Origin: Streptosporangium brasiliense
GTDB taxonomy: Bacteria; Actinomycetota; Actinomycetes; Streptosporangiales; Streptosporangiaceae
Reading direction: 5' to 3'
Assembly (NCBI RefSeq): GCF_030811595.1
Contig: NZ_JAUSRB010000002.1
Location: forward strand, 8,184,001-8,248,000
DNA length: 64,000 nt
Shown: positions 27,637-37,364 of the stretch, piece after piece
Numbering within the stretch: position 1 is the first letter of the stretch
Layout of the letters: every line of letters begins with the position of its first letter
Position numbers and translations under genes: made by a program
Notes under the pieces: generated by a model
What the model was told of the DNA's origin: nothing
Seen by the model: only the letters and a program-made list of their open reading frames with translations
Database searches by the model: none

Positions 27637-27661
27637 GAAGCGGCCAGGTTGTGGCCGCTTC
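27637..27661. promoter_or_regulatory. Perfect inverted repeat upstream of the WYL regulator gene
   Basis: Ten-base arms GAAGCGGCCA (27637-27646) and TGGCCGCTTC (27652-27661) flank the 5-bp spacer GGTTG. The element ends 19 bp before the regulator start and lies in the divergent region shared with the VOC gene, so it is a good operator candidate. Confidence 0.65.
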
Positions 27662-27680
27662 TTGGGGCAAGATTGGCGTC

Positions 27681-28667
27681 ATGCCGAAGACATCAGCGCG
27701 ACTGCTGTCAATGCTCTCCCTGCTCCAGGCGCGCCGGGACTGGCCGGGGGCGCTACTGGCCGAGCGGCTGGAGGTCAGCCCACGCACCGTGCGCCGCGAT
27801 GTCGACCGCCTGCGCGAGCTCGGCTACCCGATACTGACCACCAAAGGCCCCGACGGGGGGTACCGGCTCGACGCCGGCACGGAACTGCCCCCGCTGCTGT
27901 TCGACGACGAGCAGGCGGTCGCCCTCGCCGTCGCGCTCCAGATCGCCGCCACCACCGGTGCCGGCATCGAGGAGGCCGCGGCGCGCGCGCTGAACACCGT
28001 CCGGCAGGTCATGCCCGCACGGCTGCGCCGCCGGATCGACACCTTCCAGGTCACCGCCGTCGAACGGCCCGACCTCAGGCCGGCCCCACAGGTCGACAGC
28101 GGCGTGCTCATGGCGCTCAGCGCCGCCCTCCACGCCCGCGAGGTGCTGCGCTTCGACTACGCCCCCGCGTCCCCGCCGGAGGTGGACGACAACGGCGTGC
28201 AGGCCCCGCCGCGCCGGGCGCAGCCCCACCACCTCGTCACCTGGGGCGGGCGCTGGTATCTCGTCGCCTGGGACCTCGACCGCGAGGACTGGCGCACCTT
28301 CCGTGCCGATCGGATCACCCCGCGCACCCCCACGGGTCCCCGCTTCACTCCGCGCGAGCTGCCCGGAGGTGAGGTGGCCGCCTTCGTGGCCGGCAGGTTC
28401 CGGGGCTCCGACGGCTCCGGCGACTGGCCCTGCCGCGGCGAGGTGATCCTCGACCTGCCCGCCGCCGCCGTGTCCCGCTACACCCGAGACGGAATCGTCG
28501 AGGAACTCGGCCCGGACCGCTGCCGGCTCGTCCTGGGCTCGTGGTCATGGCCTGGCCTGGCCGCCGCCATCGGCAGGTTCGACGCCGACATCGAGGTCGT
28601 CGGCCCGGCCGAGCTCAAGGACGCCTTCGCGCACCTGGCCCGCCGCTACGCCGACGCCGCGGCCTGA
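27681..28667 (+). CDS. YafY-family WYL-domain transcriptional regulator
   Basis: A 328-residue DeoR-like regulator. The N-terminal winged helix (SARLLSMLSLLQARRDWPGA, then LEVSPRTVRRDVDRLRELGY) binds DNA. A WYL domain follows, with the ligand-binding core HHLVTWGGRWYLVAWDLDRE, and a C-terminal extension (WCX) ends the protein. Such proteins sense small ligands or nucleic acids. The start at 27681 matches family starts; an in-frame upstream ATG at 27651 lies inside the inverted repeat. It probably regulates itself and the divergent VOC gene. Confidence 0.9.
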   Translation: MPKTSARLLSMLSLLQARRDWPGALLAERLEVSPRTVRRDVDRLRELGYPILTTKGPDGGYRLDAGTELPPLLFDDEQAVALAVALQIAATTGAGIEEAAARALNTVRQVMPARLRRRIDTFQVTAVERPDLRPAPQVDSGVLMALSAALHAREVLRFDYAPASPPEVDDNGVQAPPRRAQPHHLVTWGGRWYLVAWDLDREDWRTFRADRITPRTPTGPRFTPRELPGGEVAAFVAGRFRGSDGSGDWPCRGEVILDLPAAAVSRYTRDGIVEELGPDRCRLVLGSWSWPGLAAAIGRFDADIEVVGPAELKDAFAHLARRYADAAA

Positions 28668-28670
28668 GAC

Positions 28671-29303
28671 TCATCCCTTGGCGACGTGACCGAGGAGCCA
28701 GTCGACGAGCGGGCGGAGGTGGCGCCAGCCGTCGCGGACCTCGGTGAGCGCCCCGCGCCCCCGCGCCTTCGATCTGGGCACGCGGCGCTCGGCCCCCAGC
28801 GAGCTGTGGCGGAGCAGCTCGATGCGCGGGTGATCGGCCGGGTAGCCGCGGGGCTGGGTCTTGACCCGGTCGCCCACCAGCTCGAACCCGTCCTTGACCA
28901 GACGGTCGGTGATCTTGACGAGCCCGCCGCCGGTGTGCCCGTCGTCGACCGCGGCGCGGTAGCGGGCGGTCTCGGCGGGGTCGTAGGCGTGGAAGCCCGC
29001 GCCGAGGAACAGTCCGTCGGCCTCCAGCTGGAGGTAGTAGCCGACGCTCCCGCCCGCGCCGACCGTGACACCCTGGTAGGTCTTGTAGGGCGACTTGTCC
29101 TTGGCGAACCGGGTGTCACGCTGCGGCCGGAACAGCTTGGCCTGCCCGAACTCCTCCTCGAGCTCGTCGAGCAGCGCGAGCAGCGGCTCCCGGACGGAGC
29201 CCTCGTAGACCTCCTTGTGGCCGTGCCAGTAGTCGCGCGAGTTGTCGGCGGCCAGCCCCTCGTAGAAGGCGAACGCCCTGGCCGGAATGCCGTCGAAACC
29301 CAT
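28671..29303 (-). CDS. DUF2461-family protein
   Basis: A 210-residue protein of the TIGR02453/DUF2461 family. Diagnostic text includes FDGIPARAFAFYEGLAADNS, FRPQRDTRFAKDKSPYKTYQ and a GYYLQLEADGLFLGAG strand. The biochemical function of this widespread family is not known. It is monocistronic by layout, with its stop only 3 nt from the convergent regulator stop. Confidence 0.9.
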   Translation of the reverse strand: MGFDGIPARAFAFYEGLAADNSRDYWHGHKEVYEGSVREPLLALLDELEEEFGQAKLFRPQRDTRFAKDKSPYKTYQGVTVGAGGSVGYYLQLEADGLFLGAGFHAYDPAETARYRAAVDDGHTGGGLVKITDRLVKDGFELVGDRVKTQPRGYPADHPRIELLRHSSLGAERRVPRSKARGRGALTEVRDGWRHLRPLVDWLLGHVAKG

Positions 29304-29349
29304 GCCGCTCCTTCCCTTTCCCCTTCTTCTCTTCTCCGCCCCTCTTCCC

Positions 29350-29394
29350 CGTCACGCCCGCGGCACGCCCGTCGTCACGCCCGCGGCACGCCCG
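29350..29394. repeat. 22-bp tandem duplication beside the DAHP synthase stop
   Basis: The same 22 bp (beginning CGTCACGCCCGCGGC) occur at 29350-29371 and 29373-29394, immediately downstream of the DAHP synthase gene. It is not a hairpin terminator. Function unknown. Confidence 0.7.
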
Positions 29395-29397
29395 CCC

Positions 29398-30560
29398 TCA
29401 CAGCACGCTCACGAAGCGCTCGACCACCTCGGCGGCCTGCTCGGCGTTGAGCCGGGGGTCGCACGCGGTCCGGTACCGCGACAGGGGAGGCAGCGCGGAG
29501 AAGGGGAGCGGGGTCGGCACGCATTCGGTCACGTCCTCGGGCGTCATCTCCAGATGCAGTCCCGCCGGGTGCCGCCGCAGGGAGCGCAGGACTCGGACGA
29601 ACGCCCCGACCTCCTCCAGGACCGCCCCCATGGGCCGGGTCTTGCGGCCGGTGCCGATCCGCATGGTGTTGCCGTGCATGGGGTCGCACAGCCACACCAC
29701 CGGGGTGCCCCGCCTGGCGACCTCGCCCACGACCTCCGGCAGCAGCCGCCGGATCCGCGCGCTGCCCATCCGCACGATGAAGGTCAGCCGGCCGGGGACC
29801 GCCTCCGGGTTGAGCAGGCGGCTGAGCCGTACGGCGTCCGCCGGGCGGATCGATGGGCCGATCTTCAGTCCGATCGGGTTGGTGATCGAGGCGGCGAACG
29901 CCACGTGCGGGCCGTCGGCGGAGCGGGTGCGGTCGCCGATCCAGACCGAGTGCGCCGAGGAGGCGAACCGCCCGGCGCTCCCCTGCCTGGCGAGGGGATG
30001 CTCGTAGTCCAGCAGCAGCGCCTCGTGCGAGACGTGCGCCCGCTCGACGGCCTCCCGCCCCTCCCAGGAGGCCCGCACGGTGGCGAGCACCCGCTCGGCG
30101 CACTCGTAGGCCCGCAGCAGCCGCAGCGGGTCGGGGAAGCGGGCGCCGGGGTCGGCGTCCGGGCTGTTGACCGCGTCACCTCGGTAGGCGGGCATGACCG
30201 TTCCGTCGGGGACCCGCTCCCACGCCTCGGAGCGCGGCTTGCCGTACTGGCCGGCGAGTCGCCCGATCGGCACGACCGGGACGCCGGCGGCGGCGCCCAG
30301 CCCCCGGGCCAGGTGGTAGAGCTGGTCGAGCTTCCTGCCGACGTCGCACGGGTTCGACTCGCGGAACCGCTCGGCGCAGTCGCCTCCCTGGAGCACCAGC
30401 GCCCGGCCGTCGCCGGCGCGTCCCATCGACTCCGCCAGCCGCGCGCACTCCTCCTCGGTGACCAGCGGCCGCAGCGCGGCCAGCCGCCGCCTGACCTCGT
30501 CGAGCAGGTCGGGGTCGCTCCAGTCGGGCTGCTGGGGCGCGTGCCCCGGCGTCAGCGCCG

Positions 30561-30564
<4 letters not shown>
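29398..30564 (-). CDS. Class II 3-deoxy-7-phosphoheptulonate (DAHP) synthase
   Basis: A 388-residue type II (plant/PhzC-like) DAHP synthase joining phosphoenolpyruvate and erythrose 4-phosphate, the entry to the shikimate pathway. Motifs are LQGGDCAERF, GRLAGQYGKPRS, KIGPSIRP and CDPMHGNT. It is shorter than housekeeping mycobacterial AroG and lacks an obvious extra regulatory N-terminus, like the copies in aromatic-metabolite clusters, so it may be less feedback-inhibited. Its start overlaps the stop of the aryl-AMP ligase (ATGA). This context says it boosts chorismate supply for the aryl cap of the metallophore. Confidence 0.93.
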
Positions 30565-32174
<1,610 letters not shown>

Positions 32175-32196
32175 CGGCTTCTCCCTCCTCAGGGCC

Positions 32197-32847
32197 TCAT
32201 GGGGCTATCCGCACGCTCCGCCAGCCGTCACCGGCGATCTCCCGGCGGTAGCGGAAGCGGTCCTGGACCTCGTCGGTCCGGCGCTGCCAGAACTCGACCT
32301 CCTCGGGGGTCAGCCGGTAGCCGCCCCAGTGGACGGGGCGCGGCACCTCCTGTCCCGAGAAGCGGTCGCCGGCCTGGGCCAGCTGCGTCTGTAGCACGCT
32401 CCGGTCCCCCACCACCCGGCGCTGGTCGCTGGCCCAGGACAGCAGCTGGACACCGCGGGGCAGACCCGCGAAGAAGGCGTCGGACTCGACGTCGGTGAGC
32501 CGGGCGACGCCGCCTTCGGCCCGCACCTGGCGGCCCACCTCCAGCCAGCCGAAGCAGAGCGCGGCCTGCGGGTTGACGGCCAGGTCGGCGCTCTTGCGGC
32601 TGCCGTAGTTGGTGAAGAACACGAATCCGTGGTCGACGTAGGCCAGGTCGATCCAGCGCGCCGACGGACGGCCGTGGATGTCCGCCGTGGCGAGCACGGC
32701 CGCCCGGCCCGCGGCCGGGCCGGTGCCCAGCCACTCCTCGTGCCAGCTCCGGAACTGGGCCAGCGGGTCGCGCTCCAGCCTCTCGGGGTCGATCCCGTCC
32801 CTTCTGCAGGAGGCGCCCAGCCGGATGAGATCGGTGGTCGTCGACAT
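32197..32847 (-). CDS. Pyridoxamine-phosphate-oxidase-family flavoprotein (PdxH/PhzG-like)
   Basis: A 216-residue FMN-binding split-barrel oxidase. Recognisable blocks are PSARWIDLAYVDHGFVFFTN, SRKSADLAVNPQAALCF, WASDQRRVV and the C-terminal PVHWGGYRLTPEEVEFWQ. Housekeeping PdxH makes pyridoxal phosphate; relatives such as PhzG oxidise biosynthetic intermediates. Leading the ligase and DAHP synthase genes in one transcript, it may oxidise a dihydro-aromatic or thiazoline intermediate, or merely supply PLP. The ATG at 32847 is preferred because GAGAGG lies just upstream; an ATG at 32859 is possible. Confidence 0.85.
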   Translation of the reverse strand: MSTTTDLIRLGASCRRDGIDPERLERDPLAQFRSWHEEWLGTGPAAGRAAVLATADIHGRPSARWIDLAYVDHGFVFFTNYGSRKSADLAVNPQAALCFGWLEVGRQVRAEGGVARLTDVESDAFFAGLPRGVQLLSWASDQRRVVGDRSVLQTQLAQAGDRFSGQEVPRPVHWGGYRLTPEEVEFWQRRTDEVQDRFRYRREIAGDGWRSVRIAP

Positions 32848-32874
32848 CGGCCTCTCCATCCACCATTACAAATT

Positions 32875-32924
32875 TTATAGTCATATGCCGTGCGTGGCAT
32901 GATTTAAACGCTAATGCCTATAAT
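32875..32924. promoter_or_regulatory. Divergent promoters with an ATGCC-N6-GGCAT operator candidate
   Basis: An AT-rich island between the oxidase (minus) and methyltransferase (plus) genes. A consensus -10, TATAAT, lies at 32919-32924 for the plus strand. TATAAA (complement of 32875-32880) serves the minus strand. Between them sits an inverted repeat ATGCC (32885-32889), 6-bp spacer, GGCAT (32896-32900), with a third ATGCC at 32914-32918. It does not resemble the iron boxes found elsewhere here. Confidence 0.55.
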
Positions 32925-32960
32925 TATCTAATGCAACGTCGATCAGAGACCGGAGAGACG

Positions 32961-33647
32961 ATGAATGCTCGCGCCCGGCAGGCCGCCGGAAATCTTCTCG
33001 CCCGCCACCGGGAAATCACGCTGCGGCGGAATTTCCGGCTGCTCGGCCTCGACTGGGACCTTCTTCCCGGCGTCTACGCCCCGCACCTGTCGCAGTCCTC
33101 GGCGCTGTACGCCGAGTGGATCCCCTACCCGGTGCACGGCTCCCTCTGCGAGATCGGCAGCGGCACCGGCTACGTGGCCGTCACCGCCGCCCTGCGCGGA
33201 TGCGACGCGGTGACCGCGATCGACATGAGCCGGGCCGCCGCCGACAACACCCGGCTCAACGCCGTACGGCACGGCGTCGCCGACCGCGTCCGCGTGGCCT
33301 GCGGGGACATGTTCGCCCCGCTGGAGGCCGGCGACCGCTTCGACCTGATCTACTGGAACTCCAACTTCGTCGAGGCGCCCTCGGACGAGGGCACGGCCGA
33401 CGACCTGGAGCGGGCGTTCTTCGACCCCGGCTACGTCGCGCACGACGCCTTCCTGCGCGACGCCGGCGGCCATCTGAACCCCGGCGGGCGCCTGATGCTC
33501 GGCTTCACCGACCTCGGGAACCCGGCGCGGATCGGCGAGATCGCCGCCCGGCACGGCTGGCGGCCGGCCGTTCTCCGGGCGGCCCGCTGCGCGGCCCCGG
33601 AAGGGGAGATAAATTACCAGCTCGTCGAATTCCTCCGGGACCGATGA
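32961..33647 (+). CDS. Class I SAM-dependent methyltransferase
   Basis: A 228-residue Rossmann-fold methyltransferase. SAM motif I is CEIGSGTGYVAVTAAL. Motif II carries the acidic AIDMS, and the motif IV region reads IYWNSNFVEAP where HemK-type enzymes have NPPY. The substrate is therefore not obviously a glutamine or nucleic acid, and a small-molecule acceptor is possible. GGAGAG precedes the ATG at 32961; an earlier in-frame start at 32931 lacks a ribosome site. It is the only plus-strand gene among the left-hand cluster genes, and its TATAAT promoter is shared divergently with the oxidase operon. A role in O- or N-methylating the metallophore is inference. Confidence 0.8.
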   Translation: MNARARQAAGNLLARHREITLRRNFRLLGLDWDLLPGVYAPHLSQSSALYAEWIPYPVHGSLCEIGSGTGYVAVTAALRGCDAVTAIDMSRAAADNTRLNAVRHGVADRVRVACGDMFAPLEAGDRFDLIYWNSNFVEAPSDEGTADDLERAFFDPGYVAHDAFLRDAGGHLNPGGRLMLGFTDLGNPARIGEIAARHGWRPAVLRAARCAAPEGEINYQLVEFLRDR

Positions 33648-33825
33648 ATGCCGGAGGAATTCCTTCCCGTCCATGAGAACGACCGGTGACGGCGGCGCGA
33701 CGGAAAAGCGCCGCCGCCGTCCGGAATATCGGCGGGGACGGCCGGAGAGGCGCGATCGCGGAAAACTCCGGGACGTCCCCGGCAATTCCCCGGGACGGCG
33801 GATTCCCGGGGACGGAGATTCCCCC

Positions 33826-33859
33826 GGGGCGCCCCCGCCGCCGACGGCGGGGACGCCCC
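33826..33859. terminator. Bidirectional hairpin between convergent genes
   Basis: Fifteen-base arms (33826-33840 and 33845-33859) pair with a single mismatch around a 4-nt loop. It lies just past the stop of the NTF2-like gene and downstream of the convergent methyltransferase. The surrounding 218 bp hold several further GC-rich inverted repeats but no gene. Confidence 0.65.
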
Positions 33860-33865
33860 GGCGGC

Positions 33866-34246
33866 TCAGCCGTCCTGCTTCACCGGCGTCTGCTGGTGGA
33901 AGGCGAGCTTCCACGCGCCGTCGCGGCGGACGTAGGCGCTGCTCATGTAGAGCTGGAAGGCGACGCCGCCCTCCTTGAGGCTCACCGCCGCCCGGTAGGT
34001 GATGACCGCGCTGTCGTCGGTGAGCGGCACGACCTTGACGTCGTGCAGCGCGTAGTCGTCGAAGGGCGACTTGCTGGCGTCGATGTCGTCGGCGAGCTCC
34101 GCCCCGGTCTGCAGGCCGTCCGGCTCGACGCACAGCGTCCGGTCGGTGACCAGCCGGCGGTAGAAGTCGCCGTCCCCCACCGATATCGCCGCCCAGCCCT
34201 GCTCCTCAAGGGCGAGCAGTTCCCTCTCGATCGCCTTGGCATCCAC
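33866..34246 (-). CDS. NTF2/SnoaL-like small protein
   Basis: A 126-residue alpha+beta-barrel protein of the DUF4440/SnoaL-like superfamily: LLALEEQGWAAISVGDGDFY, then SAYVRRDGAWKLAFHQQTPV, which is the typical final strand pair. Members act as cyclases, isomerases or ligand-binding proteins. The GTG at 34246 is chosen because GAGGAG lies 6 nt upstream; the upstream ATG at 34279 lies in the gap after the thioesterase. It ends the NRPS operon, 39 nt after the thioesterase stop, so a role in metallophore maturation is possible but unproven. Confidence 0.8.
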   Translation of the reverse strand: MDAKAIERELLALEEQGWAAISVGDGDFYRRLVTDRTLCVEPDGLQTGAELADDIDASKSPFDDYALHDVKVVPLTDDSAVITYRAAVSLKEGGVAFQLYMSSAYVRRDGAWKLAFHQQTPVKQDG

Positions 34247-34285
34247 TGTGGTCTCCTCTCGTAGGGGGTCACGGGTCATGACGTG

Positions 34286-35065
34286 TCACGGAGCCGACGG
34301 CCACGGGTCGGACAGGCGGCAGTGGCGCAGCACCTCCCTGACCAGCTCGCCCTCGTGGGCGACCAGATAGAAGTGGTCCCCGGGGAAGGCGCGCAGCCCG
34401 AAGGCCCCGGCTGTCTGGTCGGCCCACGCCGCCGCCTCGTCCACGTCGACCTCGGGGTCGGCGTCTCCGAGGCAGGCGCAGATCGGCGTCCGGATCGGCG
34501 CGCCGGGCCGCGGCTCGTAGGTCTCGACCAGCCGGTAGTCGGCGCGGAGCGTGGGCAGGACGAGCGCGCGCAGCGCGGGGTCGGCGAGCGTCTCCTCGCT
34601 CGTCCCGCCGAGCCTGCGCAGGTCGGCCAGGAGGGCCGCGTCACCGCCGAGGTGCACCCCGGCGGCCCTGAGGCGGTCCGGCGCGGGCCGTCCGGAGACG
34701 ACGAGGCCGGCCAGGGGACCCCTCCCGCGCTCTTCGAGCCGCCGTGCCACCTCGTGCGCCACCGCCGCGCCCATGCTGTGACCGAACAGCGCGATCGGCA
34801 CGTCCGGCAACTCCTCCAGCGCCGCCGCGACCGGGCCGGCGAGCCCGTCCATGTCCGCGGCGGGCTCCTCCCCGATGCGGTCCTGGCGGCCGGGATACTG
34901 CACCGCGTACAGCTCGACGCCGTACGGCAGCCGCCCCGCCCAGGTCCGGAAGAAGCCGGCCGCGCCGCCCGCGTGCGGGAAGCACACCAGCCGCAGTCTC
35001 GGCGCGGGATCGGCGCGCTGGCACCGCAGCCACCGGTCGCGCATCTCGGTCGTCATGATCGTCAT
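34286..35065 (-). CDS. Type II thioesterase (GrsT/Irp4-like)
   Basis: A 259-residue alpha/beta hydrolase that removes misloaded groups from carrier proteins. Motifs are RLVCFPHAGGAAGFFRTW, nucleophile elbow LFGHSMGAAVA, the acidic strand ICACLGDADPEV and GDHFYLVAH with the catalytic histidine. Its ATG overlaps the reductase stop (ATGA) and is preceded by GAGGAG. Co-translation with the reductase and NRPSs fits an editing role; it might also hydrolyse the aryl-CoA thioester proposed for cap synthesis. Confidence 0.93.
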   Translation of the reverse strand: MTIMTTEMRDRWLRCQRADPAPRLRLVCFPHAGGAAGFFRTWAGRLPYGVELYAVQYPGRQDRIGEEPAADMDGLAGPVAAALEELPDVPIALFGHSMGAAVAHEVARRLEERGRGPLAGLVVSGRPAPDRLRAAGVHLGGDAALLADLRRLGGTSEETLADPALRALVLPTLRADYRLVETYEPRPGAPIRTPICACLGDADPEVDVDEAAAWADQTAGAFGLRAFPGDHFYLVAHEGELVREVLRHCRLSDPWPSAP

Positions 35066-36189
35066 GTGAGCAGCTCCTCGTGCTGCGATCTCATGGCGGA
35101 GATCAGCTCGTCGGCGGAGATCGGGCGGGGCGCCGGGCCGAGCAGGCGTTCGGGGAAACCCAGTGCCCCCGCCATCGCCTGCCACACCTTGCAGACCGAG
35201 AGGTGGTACTGGCCGTCGCGGAGCGGATCGACCCCATCGCGCCGCGCCTCCCAGGTGGCGCGCAGGGCCCGCTCGACCCCCGCCGGCCACATGTCGCCGA
35301 GGATCTCGCGGTAGCTGGGCGCCCGCGCCGGCCCGATCGGCGCACTGCTGGGGAAGTCGAGGTGCTCGTCGGCCGCGCCGTCCAGCGTGGCGAGCAGCCT
35401 GGCCTGCGCGGGCAGGTGCGGGCGGGGGGACCACAGCACCGGCCCGTGGGTGTTGGCCAGCGTGAGCGTCCCCCCCTCCGTCCCCAGGGTGATCCGGTGC
35501 AGGAAGTGCGCGTGGTTGTCGGGGTCGGCCGGGTTCAGCTGGTTCTGCACCCGCAGGGTGAGGGGCACCCCGGCCAGGACTCCGGTGAGGGTGCGGAAGG
35601 GCGGTTCGACGTCGGACAGCCGGCGGATCTCCTCCGGCACGTCCGGAGGGTCGGCGAACCGCCACGGCCGCAGCCCGCCCAGGGCCCGACCCAGGATGTC
35701 GAAGAGGTTGTAGGAGACCTGGACGCCGCAGACGGCGTCGACGAACAGGGGGCGCTGGCGGGCCAGCAGCACCCGCGCGGCGGCCGTGAACCTGCGTACC
35801 GGCGGCAGGTGCGTGTAGTGCGTGTTGACCTGGTAGAAGACGCCTTCCCGGCGGGCCGCGCGCAGCGAGGCGGCGAGCTCGTCGTGGAGCAGGGGCCCCT
35901 CCTGCAGCACGTGCACGCCGCGGGACATGAACTGGGCCGCGACGGCGCTGCCCGGGCCGCCGTTGACCTCGCCCAGGAGCACCACGCAGGCGAGGTCGAC
36001 GCCGTCCGGCACCTCCGCCACCCGCGTGTACAGCGGGACCCCGGCCTGCCGCGCGCAGCGCCGCGAGCGCTCGCCGCCCCTGGCCAGTACCCCCGCCAGT
36101 TCGAACGGCACGCCGGGCCTGGCCAGTGCCGCCAGGTGCACCCGTCCGAAGCCGGTGCCGCAGACGATGACACGTGGCCGTCGGCTCAC
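35062..36189 (-). CDS. Thiazolinyl imide reductase (Irp3/PchG family)
   Basis: A 375-residue NADPH-dependent Gfo/Idh-like reductase. The nucleotide-binding motif reads VIVCGTGFGRVHLAALARPG. Family-specific text includes GVHVLQEGPLLHDEL, YQVNTHYTHLPPVRRF and NQLNPADPDNHAHFLHRI. Irp3 and PchG reduce one carrier-bound thiazoline to thiazolidine during yersiniabactin and pyochelin assembly. The GTG start overlaps the preceding stop (GTGA). Its presence predicts one thiazolidine ring in the product, probably at the second or third cysteine-derived ring. Confidence 0.93.
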   Translation of the reverse strand: MSRRPRVIVCGTGFGRVHLAALARPGVPFELAGVLARGGERSRRCARQAGVPLYTRVAEVPDGVDLACVVLLGEVNGGPGSAVAAQFMSRGVHVLQEGPLLHDELAASLRAARREGVFYQVNTHYTHLPPVRRFTAAARVLLARQRPLFVDAVCGVQVSYNLFDILGRALGGLRPWRFADPPDVPEEIRRLSDVEPPFRTLTGVLAGVPLTLRVQNQLNPADPDNHAHFLHRITLGTEGGTLTLANTHGPVLWSPRPHLPAQARLLATLDGAADEHLDFPSSAPIGPARAPSYREILGDMWPAGVERALRATWEARRDGVDPLRDGQYHLSVCKVWQAMAGALGFPERLLGPAPRPISADELISAMRSQHEELLT

Positions 36190-37364
36190 AGGACTCCCTC
36201 CTCCATCTCCATCTCCGCGGCCCGCGCCGCGCCGTCGACGATCTCCAGCCGGGTGACCGCCGGGTCGTCGAGGAGGGCCTGGAAGACGGCGCCGGCGTCG
36301 AGCACGTCGGCCGCCTCGTGCAGTCCCGGGCGGACGAGCCCCCGCAGGACCGCCCCGACCGCCGGCACGGCGGCCGCCGCGCTCAGCTCGTAGCTGTCGG
36401 CGGCCCGCGCGAGGAGCGTCCGGGTGACCGGCCGGCCTCCCGTCTCCCCCGCCATCTCGAAGACCATCTGGAAGTACGGCGTGCGCCCGAGGGACTCCAG
36501 GCGCGAGGCCCGCACCAGCTCGTCGGCCGCGGCGTCCGGGTCCAGCTCGGGCAGGCGGGCCAGCGCGGCGAGCGTCAGCTCCCCGTCGAAGACGCTCGAC
36601 CACTCGACCTCGGCGATGCCGAGCGAGCGGGCGAGCCGTTCGGCCTCCGCGCTGAGGTAGGGGTAGGCGTTGACCCGGCCGGGGAAGTGCGGCACCTCGA
36701 CGCCGTGCCGGGGCCTGGACGCGCCGGGGATCACCTGGTGCCCCCGCCAGACCGCCAGCGGCGTCGCGTACCCGCCGGACAGCGAGGCCACGTAGTCGAG
36801 CGCGGCGGCCGGGGTGAACCTGTCGACGCCGCCCACGTGGGCGGTCAGGCGGTCGACCCGGTCGAATCCCTGCCCGGCGAGATGCCTCGGCAGCAGGGCC
36901 GACAGGCCGGGCATCATCCCGGCCGAGAGGATGACGACCCGCCCGGCGCGCTCCCACCCTCCGCGCTCCCGCCCCGCCTGATCCCGGTCCGGGCGGGCCG
37001 CGGAGCCCGCCGACAGACGGTCGCGCACGGCCGCGTCGCCGGCGACGTCGACGTAGTGGGCGCCGGCGGCCAGCGCGGCGCGGGCCACGGTGTCGAGGAC
37101 CCGGCTGGACGGCCCCGCGCAGTTGACCACCACGTGGCAGCCCTCGCAGAACGCGGCGAGCGCCGCGGCGTCGCGGATGTCGACGGCGACGGCCGCGTCC
37201 GCCCCGGTCCGGGCCGCGGCGAGCGCGCGGACCCGGCCCAGGTCCCTGCCGCCCAGGCGCAGCGGGCCCGCCCCGGCTCCCCGGAGGCGGCGGACGACCG
37301 CCCCGCCCACGGCCCCGTAGCAGCCGAGGACTCCGACGACGGGTGCCCGGCGGTCGCCGCTCAT
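36186..37364 (-). CDS. Saccharopine-dehydrogenase-like NAD(P)-binding protein
   Basis: A 392-residue protein. The Rossmann motif GVLGCYGAVGGAVVRRLRGA is followed by VVNCAGPSSRVLDTVARAA and AGAHYVDVAGD, the usual text of the saccharopine-dehydrogenase NADP-binding family, then a longer C-terminal domain without known motifs. Homologues reduce imines or enones, but many have unknown reactions. It is coupled by ATGA overlaps to the NRPS upstream and by GTGA to the imide reductase downstream, so it is part of the assembly operon. It may perform a second reduction; it is not an opine dehydrogenase of the CntM type as far as I can tell. Confidence 0.8.
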   Translation of the reverse strand: MSGDRRAPVVGVLGCYGAVGGAVVRRLRGAGAGPLRLGGRDLGRVRALAAARTGADAAVAVDIRDAAALAAFCEGCHVVVNCAGPSSRVLDTVARAALAAGAHYVDVAGDAAVRDRLSAGSAARPDRDQAGRERGGWERAGRVVILSAGMMPGLSALLPRHLAGQGFDRVDRLTAHVGGVDRFTPAAALDYVASLSGGYATPLAVWRGHQVIPGASRPRHGVEVPHFPGRVNAYPYLSAEAERLARSLGIAEVEWSSVFDGELTLAALARLPELDPDAAADELVRASRLESLGRTPYFQMVFEMAGETGGRPVTRTLLARAADSYELSAAAAVPAVGAVLRGLVRPGLHEAADVLDAGAVFQALLDDPAVTRLEIVDGAARAAEMEMEEGVL

